From the NCBI GenBank assembly GCA_032209605.1, contig JASFXZ010000018.1, positions 2,173,904-2,237,903 of the forward strand: DNA of 64,000 nt, given 5' to 3'. Positions 48,728 through 60,400 of this stretch are shown here, one piece after another. A program made the translations under genes and the position numbers. The notes beneath the pieces were generated by a model. The model had not been told where the DNA came from and ran no database searches. It worked only from the letters and a program-made list of their open reading frames with translations. The DNA comes from Mactromeris polynyma (taxonomy: Eukaryota > Mollusca > Bivalvia > Venerida > Mactridae). Numbering within the stretch: position 1 is the stretch's first letter; each line of letters starts with the position of its first letter.

Positions 48728-51547
48728 GTACGTTTATTCGAATATTCGTTCACGAGTACGTCCAAATATTCGTATACTGAATCGGCATTCGAATATCCGA
48801 TAAAATACATTTTTCATTATAAAAGCTGAATGCACGCGTATTATGACATTTTACGCGTGCAATTAATATCTACAGGTGTTAATTAACATGTCATGGGGTC
48901 AAGAGGGATACAACACTCGGGTGATGACACTGATATTATACAACACTCGGGTGATGACACTGACATTATACAACACTCGGATGACGACACTGACATTATA
49001 CAACACTCGGGTGATGACAATGACATTATACAACACTCGGGTGATGACACTGACATTATACAACACTCGGGTGATGACACTGACATTATACAACACTCGG
49101 GTGATGACACTGACATTATACAACACTCGGGTGATGACACTGACATTATACAACACTCGGGTGATGACACTGACATTATACAACACTCGGGTGATGACAC
49201 TGACATTATACAACACTCGGGTGATGACACTGACATTATACAACACTCGGGTGATGACACTGACATTATACAACACTCGGGTGATGACACTGACATTATT
49301 AGTAATTAATGATCAGTTTTAACTTAGCATAAAGTTAAACTTCGAATTTCTATTAAATAAGGAGGTCGAATATTCGTTCGGAAGGTTCACCGAATATTCG
49401 AATACCAAACTTGCCATTCGTTGACATCCTAGTTTATATTTTACTCATGTGTAATTCCTGACTTGATATAATATCCATGTTATTTTCCCCTTTCGGCACA
49501 TGACCACTGGCTTTCTTGATTTGTCCTGTGGTGTATTCCACCCATTCAATCCCCTTTCCCACCGTGTTATCCTCTAAAATTTACATGGTTGTTGTTGGCA
49601 GTCGGCCAGACAATTCCTCACTTACCGTGACATTCCCACACAAGTTTACTGTTGCACCTCCTCGATCCCTAATGTTTCGTAGACTGTTGTTTCCCTGGGG
49701 TCTGTGTGAGGAGGCATTGTCTTGTGTGTGTGGCGTTTCCTGTAACATCTTAATTTTTCTTTCACTTTCATGCACACAATGGAATATGACACAGAATTCA
49801 GTTGACATTTCATTACTATACATTGTCTTTTATTTTCAGTCGAATACAAAAAAGCTGAGCTGGTGTACACTCAACACAAACATTTCCTAGTAAATTAGTA
49901 CAAGTGTTATTAGTGAAAATTGCTGCTGCTGATTTTTAACTTACTATTCAAAATTAGTTGACATTACCGTTAATGTGTACACACTGCCTATTTGTCAGTA
50001 TTTTTAGTTTTAAAACATGTTTTTTATTGGCCGACCACTTCAAAGTCGTTTTACTATCGTTCGCACGTAAATGCAAACGAACTTCACTTTCTGTGTAAAC
50101 TATTGGTGTTTATTTATCATGATATTTGTAGTCGTTTTCTGGAGTATACAAACTTGTCATTTCTGTACTCCAACGACTTTCAAATGACTCTGTGTGTTTC
50201 AAATGTCATTTTCACGCATATCTTAAAATCTGGATCATAATCTGGAAAATCGTTCTCGAAACATTCGTGTTATACTGAAGATAACAGCGTGTTTAATGTA
50301 TTGAGTATAAATTGATATTTTGTCAGAGAAATAGCTTTATGCCTTACTTTTCAGGACTGGTGAGACTTATGGATGTTTATAAACTTAAGCCAAAAGAAGT
50401 CGAAAAGGGACGTATTTTACGTCATAGATCACGTGGTTTGAATCTTGAAGAAATAGCTGATATCGGTCTTATCTCGAAATCATTTGTTTTGGCTGATGCA
50501 GTTGATGGTGATATGATTAATGTTATCCTGGGCTGGTTATACCTTGGATCATCTCGAGCCAAAGCTGTTGCTAATGTTGAACTTCGCTACGAGATTGAAG
50601 TTGCCTTACTAAACATCACCAGATTTATCTTGAGACGTGACGACTGTCATTGTTCAACCGATATGATAAATGCACACAATATGTGGAAGAGAAATAATCC
50701 GGGCCATCCACTTCCACCTTCTAACTGGACCTGTAATGCCAACAAGAGACCTGAAAAATGCATGAAAAACCTCAACAGAAACACAAGAGAGCATGAAAAC
50801 TTTTTCTCCATTTGTCAACATAAGCAGCCTATTTACTTTACTGACCGACACGTCCAACTTCCTGTTAAATATCAATATTGTAAACTCGCTCATAATAACC
50901 ATCCTGTGTTGATGTTGCAGCCGATTAAAATTGAAATCCGCAGTCCAGAATATCCCTACAACATGATAGAATTCCATGATATACTTACTGACAATGAAAT
51001 GGATTATTTTATGCAAAACGCTGGTGAAAATATGACAAGGGGAACAATTAACATACACATGCAACCAAATCAAATAAGTGACCGCCGAGTTGGCGAAAAC
51101 TCTCATCTACCGTCTGAAAAACACGAATCTTCTGTCATGAGACGAATCTGGGCACGTTTATCCGCCATTTCAAATTTGACGATGTCTTTACACACGACTG
51201 AGAAGTTACGACTTGCCACGTATGCGACTACTGGATATTTTTCCTCTCATTTAGACTTTCTTATGAACAGAACATTGGAGAAAAACAACAGACACGTTAC
51301 ATTTTTGTTGTATTTGAATGACGTAGACGGTGGTGAGACAGTGTTTCCTTTCCTTAACATCAGAGTGGACGCGAGGCGTGGTAAGGGATTTATGTTTAAC
51401 AATCTGTTTAGAAATACGACGGGCATGATGGACTCGCGTCATGGGAGTTGTCCGGTGATAACCGGGGACAAATGGATTGTTACACATTGGGTGTATAGGT
51501 ATGGGCACGAGTTTTCACACAAATGCTCGCTGAATCAGTTCGAATAA
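48307..51547 (+). CDS. P4HA: Prolyl 4-hydroxylase alpha-type subunit, 2 exons, 537 residues
   Basis: Exons 48307-48727 and 50355-51547 join in phase 1. Prolyl 4-hydroxylases of this type hydroxylate proline in collagen-like chains in the endoplasmic reticulum, using Fe(II), 2-oxoglutarate, oxygen and ascorbate. Order: signal peptide (residues 1-24), P4HA N-terminal domain (about 30-140), a helical region at the place of the peptide-binding TPR domain (about 165-240), and a C-terminal dioxygenase domain (about 345-530). Iron ligands are His439 and Asp441 (SSHLDF) and His503; Lys513 (GDKW), ten residues after His503, is the 2-oxoglutarate ligand. The length is that of the family. Many Nx(S/T) sites agree with ER passage. 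The sequence is clearly diverged from the standard isoforms, so a molluscan paralogue is likely, and its substrate may not be ordinary collagen. No ER retention motif is visible. Confidence 0.93.
48735..49430. mobile_element. Decayed ATTCGAATATTCG-rich element around the 30-bp array
   Basis: Left edge TTTATTCGAATATTCGTTCA and right edge CCGAATATTCGAATACC with GTTGACATCCT bracket the 30-bp minisatellite. Such GAATATTCG-rich ends are common in small hAT-like elements. No clear target duplication was found. Confidence 0.4.
48909..49300. repeat. 30-bp minisatellite, 13 copies
   Basis: Unit TACAACACTCGGGTGATGAC plus ACTGACATTA, almost identical in all copies. The period is divisible by three, so four frames stay open, but it sits in the single intron of the P4HA-type gene and is not coding. 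Confidence 0.95.
49690..49775 (+). repeat. Dispersed repeat fragment, copy B
   Basis: TCCCTGGGGTCTGTGTGAGG followed by AGGCATTGTCTTGTGTG and CTGTAACATCTTAATTTTTC. Partial copies are at 29825-29895 and 39140-39225. Confidence 0.5.
50355..51547 (+). CDS. P4HA: P4HA-type exon 2: rest of the protein with catalytic domain
   Basis: 1193 nt, acceptor ACTTTTCAG. Contains the EFHDILTDNEMDYF start of the catalytic domain, LYLNDVDGGETVFP and the HGSCPVITGDKW motif. Ends in TAA. Confidence 0.95.
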
Positions 51548-51688
51548 TTATGCTACAACTCTCGTGTCGTGCCTTTGATAATGTTTTCCGCGATATTGAA
51601 AAAAACATACGTGTACCATTTAAAATTAGACATGTACTTTAATATTTGTATGTGATCATTCGTAATTTATTTCTCGATTGGTGACTAA

Positions 51689-51694
51689 AATAAA
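51689..51694 (+). terminator. P4HA: Candidate polyadenylation signal of the P4HA-type gene
   Basis: AATAAA about 145 bp after the stop codon, the first canonical hexamer downstream. Confidence 0.55.
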
Positions 51695-52216
51695 CATTAG
51701 TGTGCTTGGATCAGAACGTTTGACATTGATATAAATTTACCAGTACTTTTAAGCTCGTAAATAATGGAAATATTAACATTGTATCTCCCTTCAAACACAA
51801 ATCAATTGTTCGTACATGTACACAAGTATCTGGTCCCGCTAGAATGGATATACAGTAATATTAACAAATTTAGAAATAAAAAATGAATTTAGTAACATAT
51901 AATTTCATTTTACTTAAATCAAGATGGCGTAAAATAGCACTTATATAGATAGATTTATTTCAACATACGAGTAAATGTACAATTTACATGTCAATATAAA
52001 ATTAAGACATATACGCAATGTATTATAAAAAACAGTATGAATTAGTCAATAAAGTCATATCAATCAACATTATATGAAAATGGTGACCCAAGCAAATTGT
52101 GAGTAGTATAATGACGTAATCCATTCAGATATAATCTGGAGCTCTCATCTATGACGTGATACATAACACATCAGCCGAGTCCCATACCACCGAGAATTCA
52201 AACCTATACTGGCATG

Positions 52217-52372
52217 CAGGGCCGTAAATTGCCTCCCCTGGAAGGGGAGGCACCCCGCCGAGCGGAGCGAGACGAAAAAAAGTTTGGACCCTTTTTAGAC
52301 AAAAAATGATTTTTTTTTCAGCCCGCAATAGGAGGCAACTGCCTACATGCCTCCATGTAATTTACGGCCCTG
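52217..52372 (+). mobile_element. 156-bp MITE with CAGGGCCGTAAATT ends, copy 1
   Basis: Terminal inverted repeats CAGGGCCGTAAATT and AATTTACGGCCCTG enclose 156 bp, flanked by 6-bp direct repeats GGCATG (52211-52216 and 52373-52378). Inner palindromes near both ends (GCCTCCCC...GGGGAGGC and GGAGGCA...TGCCTCC). A second copy in opposite orientation is at 63242-63396. Confidence 0.92.
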
Positions 52373-52997
52373 GGCATGAGAGAATTCTGTCACCATTAAA
52401 TTTCTTTAATTTTCTTAAAAGTAATATGATGCTCATTTTGTGTTCATTTGTTTACCTAAACAAACATGAAAAATACATTTCCTATAGTTAAAACATCAAT
52501 CAACATGCATTATCAAAGAATGAACTCATAATGTATTGATCAGTATTTGTCATAAATTTAAAAAAACAACAGTCGGGCTATTTTACAAGTTTTGTCTGTT
52601 AGTAATATATGGTAAACAAGAATTATCTTTTAAAAAAAGATAAACGGCGTAGATCACGGCTACTAAACGTCAGCTCCACCACTTATCGGTGGTGCAAAGA
52701 AAATGAGCTGTCGACACTTCCGTGGTGCAGCTATGCCTTGTGTTTACTTCTACACACGTGAGTATGAGTTATATTTTATTTGATAATTTTATTAAACGGA
52801 CATATTTCGAAAATCGGAAAATGTGGTACCGTGTAAGAACACTTTTACAGCAAATTGGCTTCAATTTCGTTTCAATATTGTGCGAACTGTGGTGCCAGGA
52901 GCTTTTCTCCCGAATCGGACTTGTGCATATTTTGAGATCTGCTAGCATTTCAAGTACACTTCGTTGCTTACACACACCGTAAGAACATTCTTGCGCA

Positions 52998-53424
52998 CAT
53001 ATTTATAAAAGTGGTGGCGCTGTTGCTCTAGTGGTGGCGCTGTCGAGTATGTTTTGCGCCCGAAGTAACATAAAGATTTAACGCTTTTGGAATGAATACA
53101 AAGGTGGCTATGTTTATCATACATTGTTATGCTTGTTATCCCACCAGTTGCGGAAACAATACTCTACGCGAACTACCTTAACCAAAGTGAAAACAGTAGG
53201 CTTGGTGCCGTAAATTTTACCATAAAACTTTCATAACCTAAGTCATCGAAGCAACGTCTGATGTGTCGGAATGTTTGGGGTAGGTGCGCAATACAAAGTT
53301 AACTTTTCATAACCTTTCAGTACTATATTGATAATTACTTCGGGCGCAAAACATTCTCGACAGCGCCACCACTACTCGACAGCGCCATCTTTAGAGCAAC
53401 AGCGCCACCACTTTTATAAATATG
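52998..53424. mobile_element. Fold-back element with 70-90-bp inverted repeats
   Basis: Left arm 52998-53068 and right arm 53335-53424 are inverted copies (ATTTATAAAAGTGGTGGCGC, GTTTTGCGCCCGAAGTAA). The right arm has one extra GTGGTGGCGCTGTCGAG-type unit. The inner 265 bp has no ORF. Possibly a MITE of unnamed family. Confidence 0.75.
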
Positions 53425-53715
53425 GCAATATCCTGTGTGTTTCGTATTTAGCTTTCTTTGTCACATGTTAATCTTTCTCTCTTATACACTATCAAATACT
53501 GTGTGTATTTGCATTTATTTATCGTCACCACCGGTTTCCCATTTGGGCGTCACCTCCGGAAGAATGTTAGTCATTTTATTATTTTTGATAGTGCATGATG
53601 CAGAAGATGCCCCACTTCCAGAAACACCTCTGGTTGTCCTTTTACGTGGCCGATGTAAGGCATTGTACACGGGACCTGGTTTTTCAAAGTCTCGTCCGTA
53701 AGACTGTTAGTGGTG

Positions 53716-53792
53716 TCAGTGGTGGAGTTGGGGATCGAACCTGCGATCCATGGAATACAAGTCCATTGCGTTACCACTGGACCACGGATACG
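53716..53792 (-). repeat. tRNA-derived SINE head (Thr-like)
   Basis: Minus strand has GTGGTCCAGTGGTAACGC (A-box), an anticodon arm with loop CTTGTAT (TGT) and CAGGTTCGATCCCC (B-box). T-stem and acceptor stem do not pair well, so I call a SINE or tRNA pseudogene. Confidence 0.6.
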
Positions 53793-54237
53793 CTGCGTGC
53801 CACATACAAGTAGTCTATCCGTATATATTTGGGTTGGTTAACAAATAACATCAAACAAAGTAGGTCCACGGATTTCTGCGCGAGGAGAATGACTATAAAG
53901 CAAGAAAAAGTTTATGCAAGGCATCAATGTCGCCGGAAAAATATAATTACATAGTACTGAGAATATTTTGTCGGGAATCTGAAGAGAAAATAAAACAAAA
54001 GTGAAGTATTTAATGACAGCACAACTGGAATTTTGAAAAAATGAGGACAAGTAAAATTTGAAGTAGAATGAAATAGACTTTAAATTAACAGAAAGTATTT
54101 TGAAATACATTTCGGGTTCTCTTGTGTAATGTTCAAACATCACAATAACTGCTCCTCCCACCAACAAAAAGGTAAAATAAATAAAAATAGAGACACATAA
54201 TATCACATGCGTGGCAAAGCGCGTATAAGAAAAGTCT

Positions 54238-54416
54238 TTATGACTGTACATCGCCTTCGTTCATCTGTACAGAGTACGTGTTGTTCGGATCAGGTTTGTC
54301 CCAGTTATAGTAAGTATATACTGGAGCAAAGTCAGTCGCTCCTGAGCTGTCCTGAGAGTCGCCTTCTTCTTTTGTACTCATTCGACCCATGGCACTCTCC
54401 GCCATTGTCACGTTAG
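54238..54416 (-). CDS. ARRDC: ARRDC exon 7, C-terminal tail
   Basis: 179 nt, acceptor GTTTTACAG. Encodes the tail with FAPVYTYYNWDKPDPNN and the stop codon at 54238-54240. Confidence 0.92.
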
Positions 54417-57400
54417 CTGTAAAACATTAGATATCAGACTTCGAATTGAACACAACAATTACTGATTCACATACATTAATTTTGCGACATAATTTTAATA
54501 CATGTACATACTCATTGACAACCCAGCACCCATTTTAAATTGATCTAGGCACATATCCATATTAAACACACCTAAATAATTTTGTATATCGTCTATAATT
54601 GTGGTGTAAATTATTCTATTATTCTTAAGTGTATTCATCTATCAATAGATGTAATTGTGATCACAATTCCCCAAGTACCTGTCGCAGTCTGTTATGCTAT
54701 TACTGTTTAGATTTGTTTTTAAAACGCTACTGTATCAAATCGACAAAATTCAATTTTTAAAAATTGGAATTTCAAGCCAATGCCTGAAATTAAAAGGAAG
54801 TTTCGACATTACTTGACAAGCTATTAGCAGACAGTATAAACGGAATCCGTCTGGTATTTCAAAATGATAAAATAAGCATTGGTTTTATCTACATTTATAT
54901 CATTCGAAGTCGGTTTATATCAATTTTAACAGAGATTTTGATGTACATTTATCTCTATACAGTAGCAATGATTAAAATCGAATCAGATACAAGCATTGAC
55001 TAAATATGTTGTTGAATTAATGCATTTCATTGACTTATGGGGAAATGTAGATTTTAAAAATGTATTAGGCGAGTTAACCGAGATAAGGCGTATCCTGTCA
55101 CACAAGACTTAAATATTAAACTAATGTTTTATGCTGACAATTTCTTTTTCACACAAAACAAGCATGATCAATACTTCAGAGAACATTAAAGCGTCAGCAA
55201 ATACCAGCCATATTCCATTGTACCTTTCTCTAATAGGCACGTGCATGTGACTCATAGTATTTTGGTTCTAACAAGATAACTTACGGAGATTTGACGGCAC
55301 AAAGTTATCACTGTACAGCCCTGTGGGGACGCCGGCAGGGACGGTGTTATCATACGAAGGGGGAGGAGCGGAGGGTAATGTTAGTCCGTGTTGCTGGGCG
55401 ATTGATGCCAATGGAATACTTCCAATGACAACCTCTAGTGGTACATTAAGGTCAAAGCCTACACCAGATGGGTCCACAACGATCTGAAATCAGACAAGAT
55501 AAACACGTTACGCCTCCGTTGTCATTTTTACCCAGCAAAAGGTTCCATCAAATTCCATCAGTATCGGTGTCCCATATTGTCATTTTATTCATTTTAGCTA
55601 AGGAGCCAGCTGCAAATACAATGTACAGTAAAACCTCAATAATAAGACCACTCTTGTGACCCTTAAAATTTCGTCTGGTCTTCTTATTGAGATTGTATTA
55701 ATGTCGAGGTTGAATAAAGAGCAAAAGAGTGAAAATGGATTTGATTTTTTTGTTCTTGATCTTGAGGTGGTCTTTATTTAAGTGACGATTTTCTGTATAT
55801 GCATGCGATGCCTGGAAGACAGAATGATCATTTTGTTTGGTTTGTTTTTTTAATTGATAAATCGGGTTGTTTCTGATTTTATATCTTCGCTTGAACTTTT
55901 CTGCTGCTAGTTTTACCGGGAATTAAAATTCTAAATATAGTAACCCACCTCCTGGGATTCCCCTAATTTCCGTTCTGAAAATTTCTCCCACGGAGAGTCT
56001 GACCTGACAGTACTATATACACATTTACTTACAGTGAGGAAATATTGTATATCAATGATGTTACATCCTAAAAGAAAAGAGGGCGGTACAGCGGGTATAT
56101 GAAGCTTCTCGTTCACCCATTGGTCCGTTCCACCACCTTCGATTTTACCGTGCAGTAATTCGCCCATCACATTGTAAACACGTCGTGTTTTAGATCTTGC
56201 ATGATAACTCACCATCTGTGAAACGAGTAAAACAAAGTTAGCAATAAATGTCATACTATAACGAATCCCCTACGCGGTGGTCTCCCTTACATAGATATCT
56301 GCCATTGTTACCCGCTTTATATTAAAAGTATTTTTCTGTTATTCGTTTTTATCTTATATAGACAGTGACATTGTTTTGTTTATATTACAAAGAAATAAGG
56401 CTTATGTATTTGGTTAAATAAAAACTGACACAAGAAAAGTATAGGCCTTTTGTTCAAGGTTAGATAATCCCTTTTCATTCACCACGGGACATTTGTGAAG
56501 GCAGTGCTTAATGTACTGCTAACATAAGGGAAATAAGCGCTGCCAGAAGTTTGTTAGTCTATACATGAAGTGCATAACTGAAAACATTTGCGAATGAAAA
56601 CTAACAGAAAGCCTTCTAGTAAGTTCATTTGGCTTGTAAAATATTAATAGATACTGGTCAATCATTACTGCTACACCAGTATATAATTCTCAGTATAGTA
56701 AAGTAAATCCCATCCCCACATTTATCTTGGATATATGATATGTTAATGGAGTATCAAATTTTCATTATCCGAATATATAATCTTAACTTGTATAGTGTAA
56801 TAGAATATATAAAAAGAAAAAGTTATACAACTACAATTACAATAACCTGTTAAAATCTGACGTCATGACAAAGAGATTGCCAATTCTCGTGTTCCATTCC
56901 TAGCAATACAAAAATGTCAGAACACTTGTTTGACGTATTATATTCACGTTTACACTGAAACCGATCGGCATGGTGTTGACATACATGTGCAATTTCCTGT
57001 TGAGTATAGATCTATTTGTTTTACCCTCTATGTAAATAAACGTTTATTCTGATTGCATATAATTCAAAACTTCATAGTTCATTTTATTGATGCATTGTTT
57101 GAAAATACATTTGTCGCCATTTCCGGAAGACAACTTTGTGTTCTGCTAATTTATCCCTTGATCCTCTCCAATAGTCATATGTGTGTGTGTTTATTTTGGT
57201 GCAGCCGTACTAACATGACTATGCATATCAATGTTGTGTAAACTAATCAAATCTTTCGTTAATCACTAAACCAACTTCTCTTCAACCGAACAACGTTTGT
57301 AACCTTGACGCGGATTAGTTAACCGTTCGATAAGAGATACGTTATCTTACCGAAATCCACCTAATTTCGGTGATTTTACCGAAATCCGAAAGTGACCAGC

Positions 57401-60400
57401 ATCTCGGCAATATTTTATGTTGCGCAACAAATCTTAACCTTCAAATCTTTTTTCAAGATATTTCTGAGAGTTTAATTCTGCAGTCGACACACATTGTGTA
57501 AGTTCACATGATTTAAAGATAATACAACAGAGATGATTGCTTACCATGTTAAGTTGGGCTTTACTACATGTCATTTCTCGATTACTTTGGTTGTTGATTT
57601 CTGCCCGGAAGTAAATGCACTCTCCGGGCACATAGCCAATTCGGTCGGTGGTCACTGTGGCTGAAATGGGATCCGACTCACAACACAGACAACAAAGAGT
57701 CTTCTGGTCGGTTTTGGTCCCACCGTTCTGGAAAAAATGTAGAAGGATTTGCAGTTGCTAAATCTGAAGATGGGAAGTCCGGATTTGATTCCCGGGCGAG
57801 GCAGGTCCTGGATTTTCGTGGCATATGGCTACGGCCAGCATTCCTCCATCTTTTATTCAGGTGGAGAAGTTGTCAGCTTTTTTAGGGAGGACAATTTAGT
57901 ACTGCTTGATTATGAATTCCAGGAAAATTGCATCTAGGTAAATTTTCCGCCATAAATAACTGAAAATATGTTGAATCAAAGCACAAAAGATACTGTGGGA
58001 CGGTACCACTCGTCTCTGTAGCCAAGCTGGCAACTCGTTTAATAATATCAAAGTATGTGTAAATATGTCAGATGGTTTGCATGGAATATGGAATAAAACA
58101 ATATCATAAGACAGAAATGCGAGAAAGAACATTTTTTTTCCAAGAGATCTTCAATCCGACCTGTTCTAGAAATGCTAGATTTTCAAACCGAAATAAAAAA
58201 ATGGACTGTTATAGTGGTAGAACCTCAGGATTGTAAAACAAGTGAAATGTTTGTCACGATTGTAAATAAATGAAATACAAATATATCAGACCCTTTATGT
58301 AACGTTCATGAATATTTAATTATAAAATGACATATTAAATTATATCAGCACTAAATTAGAGTAACATCAATATGCCCAGGTGTAAAGGAATGATAACAAT
58401 AGCTTTTCATAGGGGTATTTTCCTACTAATTTTCCAAGCACAGAGTGAGATGTACAAAGAGAGATGACAACGATAATTTTCGTGGACAACGAGACCATAT
58501 CTATGATAAATAGCAATAAAGAACCACAACAACAGCAATCTCTTGTAATCGATTTATATACAATGTATATCATTTAAACGCAGTCTGAACCCGAGTTACT
58601 CTTCTATGTGCGTTCGCTTAGCGTTAATAGCGATAACCTGGCATTTTTAGTTTTGAGAACGCTGCATATCAGTATCTATCCAAAACAATTGAAGAATCAG
58701 TGGAGGTTGCTAAATGCATAACGTTTAAGCATGTACACCATGTATACGCTAGCAACTATATAAAATGACGAACACCATACAAGTTAGGCGCCTAGTGATG
58801 CATCTTTGGTTAAATGTCGGTCTATATTGATGCACAACATTGCAGACAGTTGCAACGTATGGTCAAATACACGGTAACAACTAGATAAAAAGACCCACAC
58901 CGTACATAAAAGTCCCGCCCATCCAGACGTAACTCCGCCTCTCTCATCGACCTCCGAAAATCAATGCGCAGAAACAACCGGCGTTACCGAAATAGTTTTT
59001 AAACCCTTTGAACTTGATGGAAACAGTTTATTATTTCCAAAACCACTTTAGCACGTCAATTTTTCAACATTTCGTTGTCTTGAATCATTTATGATACTCG
59101 TAATACTTTGTTGGGTGATTTTGGGACTAATTCGTTGTGAAAACTAAGGATATGGACGTTTTTAGCTGGTTCCCGACTTTCATTCATTATTCTGTTTTAA
59201 AAACGGGAACAAATTGATGTATGCCTTTCAAATTGCCACACTACTATAGACGGCACCTGAGTGGTACCGTCCAAAAAAATGGCATTAACCCCAATTAAAT
59301 AGTCAACAAAAAATCAACAGCAATAAATGTACATACTAACCGCTGTTTCTGGCCTGGTGTTCAGGTCGAAGAGATTCACCACGGTTATCATTCGTTTGGT
59401 TTCTTTATCAAATCCCCATGGAATGTCAATGTTGGATTTCAACATGTATCTGACTCGTCCTATGTGAGCCTCGTATGATGACGGAACCCCAGGTGGAAGT
59501 TGAAAACTAAAGGGGTAGGTGTATTTCCCTGGTTGAATTTTTACTTCGTCCTGTCCAGTTTGTTCTGTAAAACATTATTAATTATGTGTTGGAAAAAATG
59601 ATTATTGTATAAGTAAGATGAAAGCATCACTCAATGCATTGTTTTCGATCAGCGGATGGATTAAGCGGATTAAGCTTGTATAAAGCAGTTTAAAGAATGC
59701 ATTTTTGTAGTTTTATATTTCTTATTATTTATTTGGTGTAGTTCATTTGTACCGATCGATCACTAGCAGATCAAATGACTAATTATGTGGAAAGGCATTC
59801 TAAAAATACACAGCGTTAAAAACTAAGTTCAAGCAACATTATAAAAGATAATGCGAATTACCTTTTCCATAAAGGCACATTTTTGTTTGAAAATACGTTT
59901 CATTGTTACTGTAATGTGTAGTGTGCGAACCATTCTTGCTACTCCTGGTTTCCGTCCAATGCACATCTGAGTAGCCATGGAAATCGAGATGTATTGCTGA
60001 AATATAACATTCAAACAGTTCTTATACAGCTGTACGACAAATTAGAATATGCTAACGCATTATTCGGTTATATGGCGAGAATCATCGTTATCAGTTTTTA
60101 GGCAAATTGCGATAAACTGTTTTTTGGTCGTTATTTCGATGGGAATTTCTGCCTGCTTAGCTAAGTGGATAATCTGAAGTTTCTACAAGAAAAAAAGCGC
60201 ATCAACTGTAAGATAAATGAACATGGAAATAACAAAATACAAAGTTACTAGTCCACCTCTCAGTGCTTTGATTTAAATACTTAACGCGTAACTTGATAAT
60301 GTGAAAAACAGATTTTCTTTTCCATTTATAGACATTCATTTGATGGTATTTAATGCAACATGCAGTAAACACTCACTTAACATCTACTATCAGATTAAGA

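Noticed and set aside
48883..49322. Four overlapping 125-148-codon ORFs on both strands
   Set aside because: They are translations of a 30-bp tandem repeat inside an intron; a period divisible by three keeps frames open without selection.
53716..53792. Functional tRNA-Thr gene
   Set aside because: A-box, B-box and a TGT anticodon can be placed, but the T-stem and acceptor stem do not pair.
53838..54251. 137-codon minus-strand ORF with a possible membrane helix
   Set aside because: It overlaps the stop codon of the ARRDC last exon in another frame and lies in its 3' UTR; most likely chance in AT-rich DNA.
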